This document shows positions 7,409 through 16,762 of a DNA stretch of 64,000 nucleotides, piece after piece. Position 1 is the stretch's first letter; each line of letters begins with the position of its first letter. The stretch covers positions 62,001 through 126,000 of the forward strand of contig NZ_JBLRWX010000001.1 of assembly GCF_047921035.1 (NCBI RefSeq). The letters are read 5' to 3'. Origin of the DNA: Natronococcus sp047921035. GTDB taxonomy: Archaea; Halobacteriota; Halobacteria; Halobacteriales; Natrialbaceae. The notes beneath the pieces are model-generated. The model did no database searches. It saw nothing but the letters and a program-made list of their open reading frames with translations, and was not told the DNA's origin. Both the position numbers and the translations under genes were made by a program.

Positions 7409-8368
7409 ATGACTCGCGACATCCTGGTCGCCGGCGAGACGCTGATCGACTTCCTGCCCGAGCATCCGGGACCGATCTCGAGCGTCGAGCGCTTCGACCG
7501 ACGGGCCGGCGGCGCGCCCGCGAACGTCGCCGTCGCCCTCGAGCGCCTCGAGCGGACGCCGCTGTTCTGGACCCGCGTCGGCGAGGACCCCTTCGGCCGC
7601 TACCTCGTCGAGACGCTCGACGAACACGGGCTTCCGGATCGGTTCCTCGAGCGCGATCCCGCGGCCCAGACGACGCTGGCGTTCGTCACCCACGACGAGA
7701 CCGGCGACCGGGAGTTCTCGTTCTACCGCGACGACACTGCCGACACTCGAATGGAGCCCGGTCGGATCGACGACGCCGTGCTCGAAGAACTCGAGTGGGT
7801 CCACGCCGGCGGGGTCGCCCTCTCGACGGGGTCCTCGCGGGAGGCCACGCTGGACCTGCTCGAACGGGCTGCCGCCAACGACTGTACGGTCTCGTTCGAC
7901 CCGAACGCCAGACCGGAGCTGTGGTCCGACGACGCCGAGTTCCGGGCGGTCGTTCGGGAGGCGCTGGCACACGTCGACGTGCTGAAGGCGGCCGAGGAGG
8001 AACTCGAGGCGCTCGGATTCGCGGGAGCGGGCGTCGAGGAGGTGGCCCGGGACGCCCGCTCCTTCGAGGAGGGGCCATCGACGGTCCTCGCGACCCGCGG
8101 CGGCGAGGGGGCGCTCGCGGTCGCCGGGGAGGACGCGCCGTGGTCCGGAACCGCCGACCACCCCGGGTACGAGGCCGACGTCGTGGACACGACGGGGGCG
8201 GGCGACGCCTTCGTCGCCGGCGCGATCGCGGCGCTCTCCGACGGAGAGGATCTCGAGGAGACGCTCGCGTTCGCCAACGCCGTCGGCGCCGCCGCGACGA
8301 CGGCCGCGGGCGCGATGACGGCGCTGCCGGATCGCGATGCGGTTCGGCGAATCAGAGCCGACGAGTAG
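7409..8368 (+). CDS. PfkB-family carbohydrate kinase
   Basis: A 319-residue ribokinase-fold sugar kinase. The N-terminus has the GGAPANVAVAL substrate-binding glycines (about residues 34-44). The C-terminus carries DTTGAGDAF (about 260-268), whose last Asp is the catalytic base. Such enzymes phosphorylate fructose, 2-keto-3-deoxygluconate, ribose or related sugars with ATP. The N-terminal GETLIDFLP is common in fructokinase-like members, but substrate cannot be fixed from sequence. It lies 52 bp after the AtoE pair on the same strand. A convergent gene ends 3 bp after its stop. Confidence 0.88.
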   Translation: MTRDILVAGETLIDFLPEHPGPISSVERFDRRAGGAPANVAVALERLERTPLFWTRVGEDPFGRYLVETLDEHGLPDRFLERDPAAQTTLAFVTHDETGDREFSFYRDDTADTRMEPGRIDDAVLEELEWVHAGGVALSTGSSREATLDLLERAAANDCTVSFDPNARPELWSDDAEFRAVVREALAHVDVLKAAEEELEALGFAGAGVEEVARDARSFEEGPSTVLATRGGEGALAVAGEDAPWSGTADHPGYEADVVDTTGAGDAFVAGAIAALSDGEDLEETLAFANAVGAAATTAAGAMTALPDRDAVRRIRADE

Positions 8369-8371
8369 GCC

Positions 8372-9193
8372 TCACTCGTCCCGGCCGAACGTGAACAGTC
8401 GGACGTTACAGTCCGGGCAGAACAACTTCTCCGCGGGCAGCGAGCCGATCGGCGTCACCTCGCCACAGCAGGTCGACTGCGTGATCTCGAGGGAGCCGTC
8501 ACAGAGCGGACACGCCTCGAGCAGCGAGCGCAGCGGGCGGCCGGCCGCACGCCTGATCGCGGGATCGTCGACCCGCGACTCGAGCGCCCGCGCGGCGCCG
8601 AGTTCGGCGACCGCGATCTCCCGGCGGAGCGTGACGATACCGCCGCCCTCGCCCTGCAAGACGAGGTAGGAGCGCCCGAAGCTGCTCCCGACCCGGGCTT
8701 CGGTGTCGGGCGCCGTGTGCCGGTCGGCGAGCGCGGCGAGTTCCTCGAGGTCGCGGTCGCGAAGCGATCGCATCTCGTCGCGCCAGGCCGATCCGAACGC
8801 GGGCTCGAGCCGGAGCTCTTCGCCGTCGGGAACGACGACGTCCGCCTCGACCAGCGCGGCGAGAACCGCCTCGCCGGAGACCGCCTCGTCGTCGGTCTCG
8901 TCGCCGTCCGAAACCCCCGAGAGCGAGCCGGGCTCGTCGGCGTCGTGTGGATCCAGCGAGAGCGCGGCCGCGAGCCGGGGCGCAAACTGGGGCGTGTACG
9001 GAACGACGTAGCCCCGAAGCCCGATCGAAGCGAGCCCGGCGACCCCGACCGCGGCGGCCAGTCGTCGGCGGCGGGCCACGGCGAGCGCGGCAGCGGCGAC
9101 CGCGACCAGCGCGCCGTTCGTGATCGTGCAGGGCCAACACCGGTTCGAGCCGGTGTACTCGGGGCGTCGAATCCGCTCGAGGAGGCGGGTCAT
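8372..9193 (-). CDS. Membrane protein with N-terminal CxxC and C-terminal zinc ribbon, unknown function
   Basis: A 273-residue haloarchaeal protein. The N-terminus has NRCWPC just before two hydrophobic segments (about residues 27-62). A long acidic soluble region follows. The C-terminus has CPLC, then a CC pair, then CPDC, a likely zinc ribbon. The CxxC next to the membrane could be a redox or metal site. I recognise the general type from haloarchaeal genomes but know of no function. It is convergent with the sugar kinase (3 bp apart) and divergent from the trmB-like gene. Confidence 0.7.
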   Translation of the reverse strand: MTRLLERIRRPEYTGSNRCWPCTITNGALVAVAAAALAVARRRRLAAAVGVAGLASIGLRGYVVPYTPQFAPRLAAALSLDPHDADEPGSLSGVSDGDETDDEAVSGEAVLAALVEADVVVPDGEELRLEPAFGSAWRDEMRSLRDRDLEELAALADRHTAPDTEARVGSSFGRSYLVLQGEGGGIVTLRREIAVAELGAARALESRVDDPAIRRAAGRPLRSLLEACPLCDGSLEITQSTCCGEVTPIGSLPAEKLFCPDCNVRLFTFGRDE

Positions 9194-9404
9194 ACGGTCG
9201 CGTTTCGACCCGACGGCCTTCAGTGTAGCGACAACGAGAGTCTTTTTTACAATTACTGTTGTACACCGTTGCTATGCGACAACTGGTCACACGACGCGGG
9301 GGGCGTCTCCGGTGGCGTAGCGTGGGCAACCGCTTGCGGACGGTTCGGCGCGGTCTGACGGGCGCTCGCTCCGTTCGTCGCGTGACTCCCGCGGTGGTCG
9401 CCGG

Positions 9405-10481
9405 ATGAACCCCGACGAACTCGTGGCGACCCTCGAGGAGGCGGGGCTCTCGCCGTACCAGTCCGACGCCTTCGTGACGCTGCTCGAGCGCGGCTCCGCG
9501 TCCGCGACGGACGTCGCACAGGCGAGTTCCGTTCCGGACCCGCGGATCTACGACGTGCTGCGAGGGCTCGAGGACCGCGGGTACGTCGAAACGTACGAAC
9601 AGGGAAGTCTTCAGGCCCGGGCGTGTGACCCCGCGGGGGTGCTCGAGGACCTCCGGTCGCGGGCGACCCGCCTCGAGAGCGCGGCCGACGAGATCGAGAC
9701 CCGGTGGACCCGTCCCGACATCGAGGACCACGCCGTCAGCATCGTCAAGCGGTTCGACACCGTCCTCACGCGGGCGAACGAACTCGTCCGGTCGGCCGAC
9801 CACCAGGTCCAGATCGGACTCACCCCCGCGCAGTTCGACGCGCTCGAGGGCGCCCTCGAGGCCGCCCTCGCGGGCGGCGCCGACGTCAAGGTGTGTCTGT
9901 TCCCGGAGACGGCCGACGAGCCGTCGCTGCCGTCGACCGAACGGCTCGCCAGGACGTGTACCGAGGCCCGGTACCGTCGGATTCCCGCACCGTTCGTCGC
10001 GCTCGTCGATCGCACCTGGACGTGTTTCGCGCCGAACAGGCACTCGGCGAACGAGTACGGCGTTATCGTCAACGACCGCACCCACGCGTACGTCTTCTAC
10101 TGGTACTTCAACACCTGTCTCTGGGACGTGTACGACCCCGTCTACTCGGACCGAAACGAGCACGCTCCGATCACGTACGTCGACATCCGTGAGTGTCTGC
10201 GCCGGGTCGAACCGCTCCTCGAGGACGACCGGCGCGTCGAGGCCGTCGTCGAGGGGTTCGAGACGGACACCGGAAACGAGACGACCGTCTCCGGTACGGT
10301 GACGGACGTCAGCTACACCGGGACGGCGGGCGGCGAGGGCGGATCGGTGCCGATCACGCAGTTCGCGGGCAAAGCCGCGTTCACGCTCGAGAGCGGGAGC
10401 GAAACCTACAGCGTCGGCGGCTGGGGAGCGATCGTCGAGGACGTCGAAGCGGTTCGGATCCGGATCGACTCGGCCGCGTGA
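9405..10481 (+). CDS. TrmB-family sugar-responsive transcription regulator
   Basis: A 358-residue protein. An N-terminal winged helix (about residues 8-75, GLSPYQSDAFVTLLERG then DPRIYDVLRGLEDRGYV) is typical of TrmB. It is followed by a short helical linker and a C-terminal sugar-binding domain with a beta-rich end. TrmB proteins bind a sugar and switch transport and central-carbon genes on or off. It lies directly upstream of, and on the same strand as, a complete sugar ABC transporter, so that operon is the obvious target. A 145 bp gap with a strong TATA box separates them, so the transporter has its own promoter. Confidence 0.87.
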   Translation: MNPDELVATLEEAGLSPYQSDAFVTLLERGSASATDVAQASSVPDPRIYDVLRGLEDRGYVETYEQGSLQARACDPAGVLEDLRSRATRLESAADEIETRWTRPDIEDHAVSIVKRFDTVLTRANELVRSADHQVQIGLTPAQFDALEGALEAALAGGADVKVCLFPETADEPSLPSTERLARTCTEARYRRIPAPFVALVDRTWTCFAPNRHSANEYGVIVNDRTHAYVFYWYFNTCLWDVYDPVYSDRNEHAPITYVDIRECLRRVEPLLEDDRRVEAVVEGFETDTGNETTVSGTVTDVSYTGTAGGEGGSVPITQFAGKAAFTLESGSETYSVGGWGAIVEDVEAVRIRIDSAA

Positions 10482-10594
10482 TCGCGATCGACGCCGACTG
10501 ACGGCCGATTCGCGACGAGTCGAGGATCGGAACATCCTCGTTTCCCGACACGGGCGAGAGAAGTTAACTACATCCGTTGTACTCAACCCAGCAA

Positions 10595-10603
10595 TTATAA
10601 ATA
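10595..10603 (+). promoter_or_regulatory. TATA box of the sugar ABC transporter operon
   Basis: TTATAAATA stands out in this GC-rich region. Its centre is about 28 nt before ATG 10627, so a leaderless transcript would start at that ATG rather than at ATG 10615. The AT-rich stretch just upstream (10560-10590) probably holds the TFB site and regulator contacts; I could not define a TrmB operator. Confidence 0.55.
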
Positions 10604-10626
10604 GGTACAATTCAATGGTCCTGTTC

Positions 10627-12105
10627 ATGAGTGGTAGATATTCACGGGGGAGTACCGAAAACGAATCCAGCGTCTCGCGACGGACGTTCGTCGCCGCAGC
10701 CGGGGCGACCGGCGCGACGGTCAGCCTGGCCGGCTGTATCTACGGCGACGGCGACGAGGGCGACGGCGACGTCGTCATCGCGATGGGGTCGACCACCATC
10801 GACGACGTCGAGGACGGGATGCCGGACCTGCTCTACGAGAACGGACTCGACGAGGACATCGAGATCGCCTTCAGCTCCCAGTCGGACGACACCGGCGACC
10901 AGCGAGACACCTACTCGCAGCTGATCGAGGCCGGCGAGACCGAGCCCGATCTCATGATGTGTGACACCGGCTGGACCAACGTCCTCATCGAGAACGGCTA
11001 CCTCGCGAACCTCTCGGAGGAGCTCGACGACGACACGCTGGACCTGATCGACGAGGAGTACTTCGAGGCGTTCGTCGACACCGCCCGGGACCCCGAGAGC
11101 GGCGACCTGATGGCGCTGCCGCTGTTCCCGGACTACGGCTGCATGTACTACAACAAGAGCTACGCCCGCGATGCCGGCTACGACGACGACGACTTCGAGG
11201 AGTGGGCGACCGAGCCGATGAGCTGGGAGGAGTGGGCCGAGCTGACCGGGGAGATGCTCGAGGCCTCCGACGCCGAGGCCGGACTGGCGACGCAGTGGGA
11301 CATCTACGAGGGGACCTCCTGCTGTAGCTTCAACGAGGTCATGACCTCCTGGGGCGGCGCGTACTTCGGCGGCGAGGAGAACCTCGGCGGTCCCGTCGGC
11401 GACCGACCAGTTACCGTCGACGAGGAGGAGTTCATCGACGCGCTCGCGATGATGCGGACGTTCGTCTCCGACGAGCAGGACGACGACACCCTCGACGAGT
11501 TCCCGACCGGGATCGCTCCGACGGACATCACGTCCTGGGACGAGGAGGGCGCCCGCGAGCCGTTCTCCTCGGGCCAGACCGCGATGCTTCGCAACTGGCC
11601 GTACATCGTGCCGGCGACACTCGACGGCGACGACTACCCGTTCGACGACGAGGACGACCTCGGCGCGATGCCGGTCCCCTACGCGGTCGAGGAGGACGAG
11701 GCCGCCCAGCCCGGCGCCGGTGGCACCGCGTCCGCACAGGGTGGCTGGCACATCGGCCTCAACCCCAACTCCGAGCGCACGGAGGAGGCGATACAGGTCA
11801 TGCAGGCGATGACCGAGGACGACTTCAACCTCGGCATGCTCGAGATCGTCGCCTGGCTGCCGCCCAAACCCGACCTGTTCGACGACGAGGAGGCGACCGA
11901 TCCCGACGACGTCGGTCCGATCGGCCACTACATGGAGACGCTGCGCGTGGCCGGCGAGAACGCGATGCCCCGCCCCGTCACCGCGCAGTGGCCGTCCCAG
12001 GCCGAGATCATCGCCGAACAGGTCAACCAGGCGGTCGCCGGCGACCAGAGTCCCGCGGACACCGCGGCTGATCTCCAGGAAGCGCTCGAAGAAAGCGAAT
12101 CGTAA
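10627..12105 (+). CDS. Sugar ABC transporter substrate-binding lipoprotein (Tat-exported)
   Basis: A 492-residue CUT1-type solute-binding protein. The N-terminus has a twin-arginine signal (SRRTFVAAAG) and a lipobox (LAGC), so it is exported folded and anchored by lipid outside the membrane. The mature part is very acidic and has the family features of MalE-like proteins, including the MALPLFPDYGCMYYNK strand. ATG 10627 was chosen over 10615 because of TATA spacing. It is the first gene of a five-gene operon with two permeases, an ATPase and a small membrane protein. Preceding trmB and the following isomerase suggest a sugar or polyol substrate, not identified. Confidence 0.9.
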   Translation: MSGRYSRGSTENESSVSRRTFVAAAGATGATVSLAGCIYGDGDEGDGDVVIAMGSTTIDDVEDGMPDLLYENGLDEDIEIAFSSQSDDTGDQRDTYSQLIEAGETEPDLMMCDTGWTNVLIENGYLANLSEELDDDTLDLIDEEYFEAFVDTARDPESGDLMALPLFPDYGCMYYNKSYARDAGYDDDDFEEWATEPMSWEEWAELTGEMLEASDAEAGLATQWDIYEGTSCCSFNEVMTSWGGAYFGGEENLGGPVGDRPVTVDEEEFIDALAMMRTFVSDEQDDDTLDEFPTGIAPTDITSWDEEGAREPFSSGQTAMLRNWPYIVPATLDGDDYPFDDEDDLGAMPVPYAVEEDEAAQPGAGGTASAQGGWHIGLNPNSERTEEAIQVMQAMTEDDFNLGMLEIVAWLPPKPDLFDDEEATDPDDVGPIGHYMETLRVAGENAMPRPVTAQWPSQAEIIAEQVNQAVAGDQSPADTAADLQEALEESES

Positions 12106-12107
12106 GG

Positions 12108-13127
12108 ATGAGCACTGAACAAGAACCGGACACCGCAACCCGGGAATCGCGGCGCTCGGGACCGCTGGTAGCGGTCACGCGGTGGCTGGAAAACCTCGGC
12201 GAAACCGCGTTCGCCTACCTGCTGTTGACGCCCGTCTTCGTCATCCTGGGGGCGATCGCGCTCTACCCGCTGTTGCGGACGTTCGAGCTGTCGATGTACA
12301 TCAACGTGCTCGGCACCGGCGACCCGGAGTTCGTCGGGCTCCAGAACTACGTCGACATGTTCACCGGCGATCGCGATCCGGACTTCCCCGGATCGACGAC
12401 GTTCCTTCCCGACATCGCGACGAGCTCGAGTTTCCCGTTCGTCCACGTCGAGGGATGGTTCCGTAGCGCACTGATCGTGACGCTCGTGTTTACCGTCGTG
12501 AGCGTCTTCTTCGAGACGCTTATCGGGTTCGGACAGGCGCTGATCCTCGACCAGGAGTTCCGCGGCCGGCGTCTCGTCCGCGTCGCGATCATCATCCCGT
12601 GGGCGGTGCCGCTGGTCATTCAGGGGATGATCTTCTACCTGATGTTCCACCCGAGCACCGGCTTTCTCACGGAGTACCTGGCGAACTTCGGACTTCTCGC
12701 GCCGACGAACACGCTCAACGATCCGCTGAGCGCCCTGATCATCGTCACCGTCGCCGACATCTGGAAGACGACGGCGTTTATGGCCCTGCTGATCCTCGCC
12801 GGGCTGCAAAGTGTCGACCGCAGCCTCTACGACGTCGCGAAGGTCGCCGGCGCGAGCCGCTGGCAGCAGTTCAGGCTGATCACGCTGCCGCTCGTCCTGC
12901 CGGCCGTCGCCATCGCCGTGCTGTTCCGGACGATCGACGCGATGCGGGTCTACGGCCTGATCGACATCGCCTCGAGCTGTACGGTCGTCCCGTCGCTGTC
13001 GTGTATGGTCGTCGAGACGTTCAACACGAACCGCGGACTCGCGTCCGCGATCGCGTTCGTGACGGCCGGGATCATCGGCATCCTCGCGATGATCGTGATC
13101 TACAGACAGTACAAGGAGGGATTCTGA
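12108..13127 (+). CDS. Sugar ABC transporter permease, MalF/UgpA-type
   Basis: A 339-residue inner-membrane component with six or seven hydrophobic segments. The cytoplasmic EAA-like loop that docks on the ATPase is visible as DVAKVAGASRWQQFRLITLP (about residues 244-263). A long extracytoplasmic loop between the first two segments contains GLQNYVDMF, typical of CUT1 MalF-like permeases. The gene starts 2 bp after the binding-protein stop and ends 1 bp before the next permease, so it sits in a tight operon. Together with the next gene it would form the heterodimeric sugar channel. Confidence 0.9.
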   Translation: MSTEQEPDTATRESRRSGPLVAVTRWLENLGETAFAYLLLTPVFVILGAIALYPLLRTFELSMYINVLGTGDPEFVGLQNYVDMFTGDRDPDFPGSTTFLPDIATSSSFPFVHVEGWFRSALIVTLVFTVVSVFFETLIGFGQALILDQEFRGRRLVRVAIIIPWAVPLVIQGMIFYLMFHPSTGFLTEYLANFGLLAPTNTLNDPLSALIIVTVADIWKTTAFMALLILAGLQSVDRSLYDVAKVAGASRWQQFRLITLPLVLPAVAIAVLFRTIDAMRVYGLIDIASSCTVVPSLSCMVVETFNTNRGLASAIAFVTAGIIGILAMIVIYRQYKEGF

Positions 13128-13128
13128 C

Positions 13129-14127
13129 ATGGCTACGACAACCGAACAACAGTCCGACGGCTCGGACACCAAGGACGGCGTCCTCGCGCAGTGGACCCAG
13201 GGCGTCATCGGAGACGACGAGAAGCGCAGCCGCCTCTACCGGGTGCTGTTTTACGTCGCCGCGGGCTTTTTCCTCGTGACGACGCTGTTCCCGTTCTACT
13301 GGCTGCTGGTGCTGGCGCTGACGCCGAACAGCCAGATCCTCACGGGTGACTGGTCGCTGCCGGTAATCGGGATCGAGTTCCCGCACCCGCAGGGGTTCAA
13401 CCCCCAGGCGTTCGTCGAGGTGTTCCAGCAGATCCCGTTCCACCTCTACGTGTTCAACAGCTTCGTGCTCGCGACGGTCACGACGATCATCGTCCTGCTG
13501 GTCGCGAGCCTCGCCGGCTACGTCTTCGGGCGGCTCGACTTCCCCGGCAAGGGACCGCTCATGCTCGCCGTGTTGATGGTGTCGTACTTCCCGCCGGCGG
13601 CGTTTCTGATCCCGCTGTTCGACGCGTTCCTCGGGAACGCCGTCGTGATCCCGTTCCTCGGGATCGAGCTGTTCGAGCCGCCGCGGCTGGTGAACACGCC
13701 AGGATCGATGATCCTGCCGTTTAGCGCGCTGTTCATGCCGCTGGCGATCTTCATCCTCACCACCTTCTACTCACAGATTCCCGACGGGCTCGAGGACGCC
13801 GCTCGGGTCGAGGGGACGACCCGCCTGGGCGCGCTGTTCCGGGTCATCATCCCCCTGTCGGCGCCCGGCGTCGCGACGGCGGCCGTCCTGACGTTCATCG
13901 CGGTCTACAACGAGTACTTCTTCAGCTCGATCATGGCCCTGGAGAACGTCCCCGAGAACTGGTCGCCGCTCGTCGGCGGGATCCTGAGCTATCAGGACCA
14001 GTACACGACCGACTTCAATCTCATGGCGGCCGCGAGCATCGTCGGGGTCATCCCGATCCTGATCCTCGTGATCGTCGCACAGGAACGAATCGTTAGCGGA
14101 CTAACTGCGGGAGGACTCAAGGAGTAA
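13129..14127 (+). CDS. Sugar ABC transporter permease, MalG/UgpE-type
   Basis: A 332-residue permease with six main hydrophobic segments and the EAA loop DAARVEGTTRLGALFRVIIP (about residues 223-242). The N-terminal first helix (FFLVTTLFPFYWLLVLALTP) is typical of MalG-type CUT1 permeases. It pairs with the preceding MalF-type protein and is energised by the ATPase encoded 3 bp downstream. The N-terminus is a charged cytoplasmic tail of about 35 residues, as often seen in haloarchaea. Confidence 0.9.
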   Translation: MATTTEQQSDGSDTKDGVLAQWTQGVIGDDEKRSRLYRVLFYVAAGFFLVTTLFPFYWLLVLALTPNSQILTGDWSLPVIGIEFPHPQGFNPQAFVEVFQQIPFHLYVFNSFVLATVTTIIVLLVASLAGYVFGRLDFPGKGPLMLAVLMVSYFPPAAFLIPLFDAFLGNAVVIPFLGIELFEPPRLVNTPGSMILPFSALFMPLAIFILTTFYSQIPDGLEDAARVEGTTRLGALFRVIIPLSAPGVATAAVLTFIAVYNEYFFSSIMALENVPENWSPLVGGILSYQDQYTTDFNLMAAASIVGVIPILILVIVAQERIVSGLTAGGLKE

Positions 14128-14130
14128 CCT

Positions 14131-15327
14131 ATGGCACGCGTATCACTCAGCAACGTCACGAAGCGCTACGAAGACGTCGTCGCGGTCGACGACATGAATC
14201 TCGAGATCGAGGACGGAGAGTTCGTCTGTTTCGTCGGCCCCTCGGGCTGTGGGAAGTCGACGACGATGGAGACCATCGCCGGCCTCACGAAGCCGACCGA
14301 GGGAACGATCCGGATCGGCGACGCCGACGTCACCAACCTGCCGCCGAAGGATCGGGGCGTGTCGATGGTCTTCCAGAACATCGCGCTGTTCCCCCACATG
14401 GACGTCTACGAGAACATCTCGTTCGGGCTTCGGCTGCGGAAGTACGACCAGGACGAGATCGATCGGCGGGTCGACGACGCCGCCGAGATCGTTCAGCTCG
14501 AGGGGATGCTCGATCGCGAGCCCAACGAGCTCTCGGGCGGCCAGCAACAGCGGGTCGCGATCGCACGGGCGATCGTTCGCAACCCCGACGTCTTCCTGAT
14601 GGACGAGCCGCTGGCGAACCTGGACGCGAAGCTGCGGGTGCACATGCGGACCGAGCTCCAGCGCCTGCACAAGCAACTGGACACGACGATCATCTACGTC
14701 ACCCACGACCAGGCCGAGGCGATGACGATGTCCGATCGGATCGCCGTCCTCAACGCGGGTCAGCTCCAGCAGATCGACCCGCCGCTTACCTGTTACAACG
14801 AGCCCGCGAACCTGTTCGTCGCCGGCTTCATCGGCTCGCCGTCGATGAACTTCACCGACGGCGAACTCGTCGACGGCGGCATCACGACCGAACACTTCGA
14901 TATCGAGTTCGACACGACCGAACTCGGCGTCGGACCGGGCGACGAGATCACGGCCGGCGTCCGCCCGGAGGACATCTACCTCATCAGAAACGAGGACGAG
15001 GTCACCTCCCCCTCCGAAGTGATCGAGGCGACGACCGACGTCCTCGAGCCGATGGGCGACGAAATCTTCGTCTACCTTACGCTGGACGGCTCCAGTAGCT
15101 CCTCGATGACCAGCGACGAGGCCGCCGGCGCCGCCAACCAGCTGCTGATGAGCGTCGATCCCGACACCGAGATCGAGGCCGACGAGTCGGTCTCGGTCGT
15201 CCTCGACCGTTCGAAGGTCCACCTGTTCGACACCGCATCGGGCGACGCGCTGGCACACGGCATCGTCGACCTCTCGGAGGCAGAGCGAACGGAAGCGGCG
15301 GCCGAATCCAGGGGACAGCATGAGTAG
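14131..15327 (+). CDS. Sugar ABC transporter ATP-binding protein (MalK/UgpC-type)
   Basis: A 398-residue ATPase with Walker A GPSGCGKST (about residues 36-44), signature LSGGQQQR, Walker B VFLMDEP and the switch THDQAEAM. A C-terminal regulatory region of about 150 residues contains TOBE-like beta strands. That region includes a Ser-rich and acidic insertion near residues 318-335 that is longer than usual. The protein powers the sugar importer encoded just upstream. The stop codon is overlapped by the start of the following small gene, which shows translational coupling. Confidence 0.93.
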   Translation: MARVSLSNVTKRYEDVVAVDDMNLEIEDGEFVCFVGPSGCGKSTTMETIAGLTKPTEGTIRIGDADVTNLPPKDRGVSMVFQNIALFPHMDVYENISFGLRLRKYDQDEIDRRVDDAAEIVQLEGMLDREPNELSGGQQQRVAIARAIVRNPDVFLMDEPLANLDAKLRVHMRTELQRLHKQLDTTIIYVTHDQAEAMTMSDRIAVLNAGQLQQIDPPLTCYNEPANLFVAGFIGSPSMNFTDGELVDGGITTEHFDIEFDTTELGVGPGDEITAGVRPEDIYLIRNEDEVTSPSEVIEATTDVLEPMGDEIFVYLTLDGSSSSSMTSDEAAGAANQLLMSVDPDTEIEADESVSVVLDRSKVHLFDTASGDALAHGIVDLSEAERTEAAAESRGQHE

Positions 15328-15523
15328 TCTCGTTCCCGTCGTCTACTACGGGGGCTTTCTCGTGTTGTTCTTCTTCTGGATCTACGGGATCGTCTCGTTC
15401 GCTCTGGACGTGAAAAACAAGGTCATCCCCGGTATCAAGCAGTACCGCCGCGGACGCAAGCGCCAGCAGGCAAAACAGGAACGCGAGCAAGAGCAGAACG
15501 AGCAGGAACAGCAGCTGTACTGA
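15320..15523 (+). CDS. Small one-helix membrane protein coupled to the sugar ABC operon (67 aa)
   Basis: ATG 15320 overlaps the end of the ATPase gene by 8 bp, so its translation is linked to that gene. The 67-residue product has one hydrophobic helix (about residues 5-28). A basic stretch with RRGRKRQQ follows, then a Gln/Glu-rich tail likely to form a coiled coil. This suggests a membrane-anchored accessory peptide with a cytoplasmic tail, perhaps stabilising the transporter. Function is not known. A run of five T at 15589-15593 about 65 bp downstream may end the operon. Confidence 0.7.
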   Translation: MSSLVPVVYYGGFLVLFFFWIYGIVSFALDVKNKVIPGIKQYRRGRKRQQAKQEREQEQNEQEQQLY

Positions 15524-15684
15524 ACGGCCGACAGAAGCCGTTTTCGATCTCGGTTCGAGCGATGCGTGGAAACTGAACGCCCAGTGGATTTTTCCGGAAA
15601 CGCCGTTTCATAGGCCGTCTCTCCGCTTTCCGCAGACCTCGCTCCACCCGGATTTATTGACTCTCGTCACGACGGTCTACCCGT

Positions 15685-16653
15685 ATGGATATCGGCGTAC
15701 ACACCCCACCGCTCGCGGACGAATCGCTCGAGGGCGCCCTGGCGTACCTCTCGGATATCGGCGTCGACGCGATCGAACCGGGCGTCGGCGGCTTCCCCGG
15801 CGACGACCACCTCGTCCGGGCGGAGTATCTCGACGACGAAGAGGCCCAGGCCGAACTCGAGGAACTGCTCTCGGAGTTCGACATGCGGATCAGCGCGCTC
15901 GCGACGCACAACAACCCGCTGCACCCCGACGACGAGCAGGCCGAGACGGCCGACACCGAACTCCGCGAGGCGATCGAACTCGCCGACCAGCTCGACGTCG
16001 GGACCGTAACCTGCTTCTCGGGACTCCCCGCCGGCGGTCCCGACGACGAGGTTCCGAACTGGATCACCGCGCCGTGGCCGACCGAACACGCCGACGCCCA
16101 CGACTACCAGTGGGAGGTCGCCGTCGACTACTGGTCGGAGCTCGCGGAGTACGCCGACGACCGCGGCGTCGACCTGGCGATCGAGATGCATCCGAACATG
16201 CTCGTCTACGAACCCCACGGGATGGCCCGCCTGCGCGAGGAGACGAACGAGCGCGTCGGCGCGAACTTCGATCCCTCGCACCTGTACTGGCAAGATATCT
16301 CGATCACCGACGCGATCCGGTATCTGGGCGAGCGCGACGCGATCCACCACTTCCACGCCAAGGACACGAAGGTCTACGAGGAACAGGCCCGCGAGAAGGG
16401 CGTCCTCGACACCACGGCCTACGACGACGAACCCAATCGCTCGTGGCTGTTCCGGTCGGTCGGCTACGGCCACGGCGAGGGCCACTGGAAGGACGTCGTC
16501 TCGACGCTGCGGATGGTCGGCTACGACGGCGCGCTCTCGATCGAACACGAGGACTCGCTGACCAGTTCCCGCGAAGGTCTCGAGAAGGCGGTCGAAATCC
16601 TCGAGCGGGCTGTCTTCCGCGAACAGCCCGGCGAGGCGTACTGGGCCGAGTAG
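15685..16653 (+). CDS. Sugar phosphate isomerase/epimerase-type TIM-barrel protein
   Basis: A 322-residue protein of the xylose-isomerase-like TIM-barrel superfamily (IolE/DTE-type). Visible metal-site candidates are IEMHPNM (about residue 170), the NFDPSHLYW strand (about 194), HFHAKDTK (about 222) and the C-terminal SIEHED. These follow the usual Glu-Asp-His-Glu pattern. Such enzymes interconvert keto-sugars or act in inositol-type catabolism, usually with Mn or Mg. It lies about 160 bp after the sugar importer and on the same strand, so it probably acts on the imported compound or a derivative. Exact reaction unknown. Confidence 0.82.
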   Translation: MDIGVHTPPLADESLEGALAYLSDIGVDAIEPGVGGFPGDDHLVRAEYLDDEEAQAELEELLSEFDMRISALATHNNPLHPDDEQAETADTELREAIELADQLDVGTVTCFSGLPAGGPDDEVPNWITAPWPTEHADAHDYQWEVAVDYWSELAEYADDRGVDLAIEMHPNMLVYEPHGMARLREETNERVGANFDPSHLYWQDISITDAIRYLGERDAIHHFHAKDTKVYEEQAREKGVLDTTAYDDEPNRSWLFRSVGYGHGEGHWKDVVSTLRMVGYDGALSIEHEDSLTSSREGLEKAVEILERAVFREQPGEAYWAE

Positions 16654-16762
16654 GCGGGCCGACTGGCAGCTGTCCGTTCGACCACGGACTCCGCCACGAC
16701 GGGATCTCGACCCTTGTCGCTCTCGCAGAGGGCTTATCCGGGTCGCCGGGCGTTACTAACGT

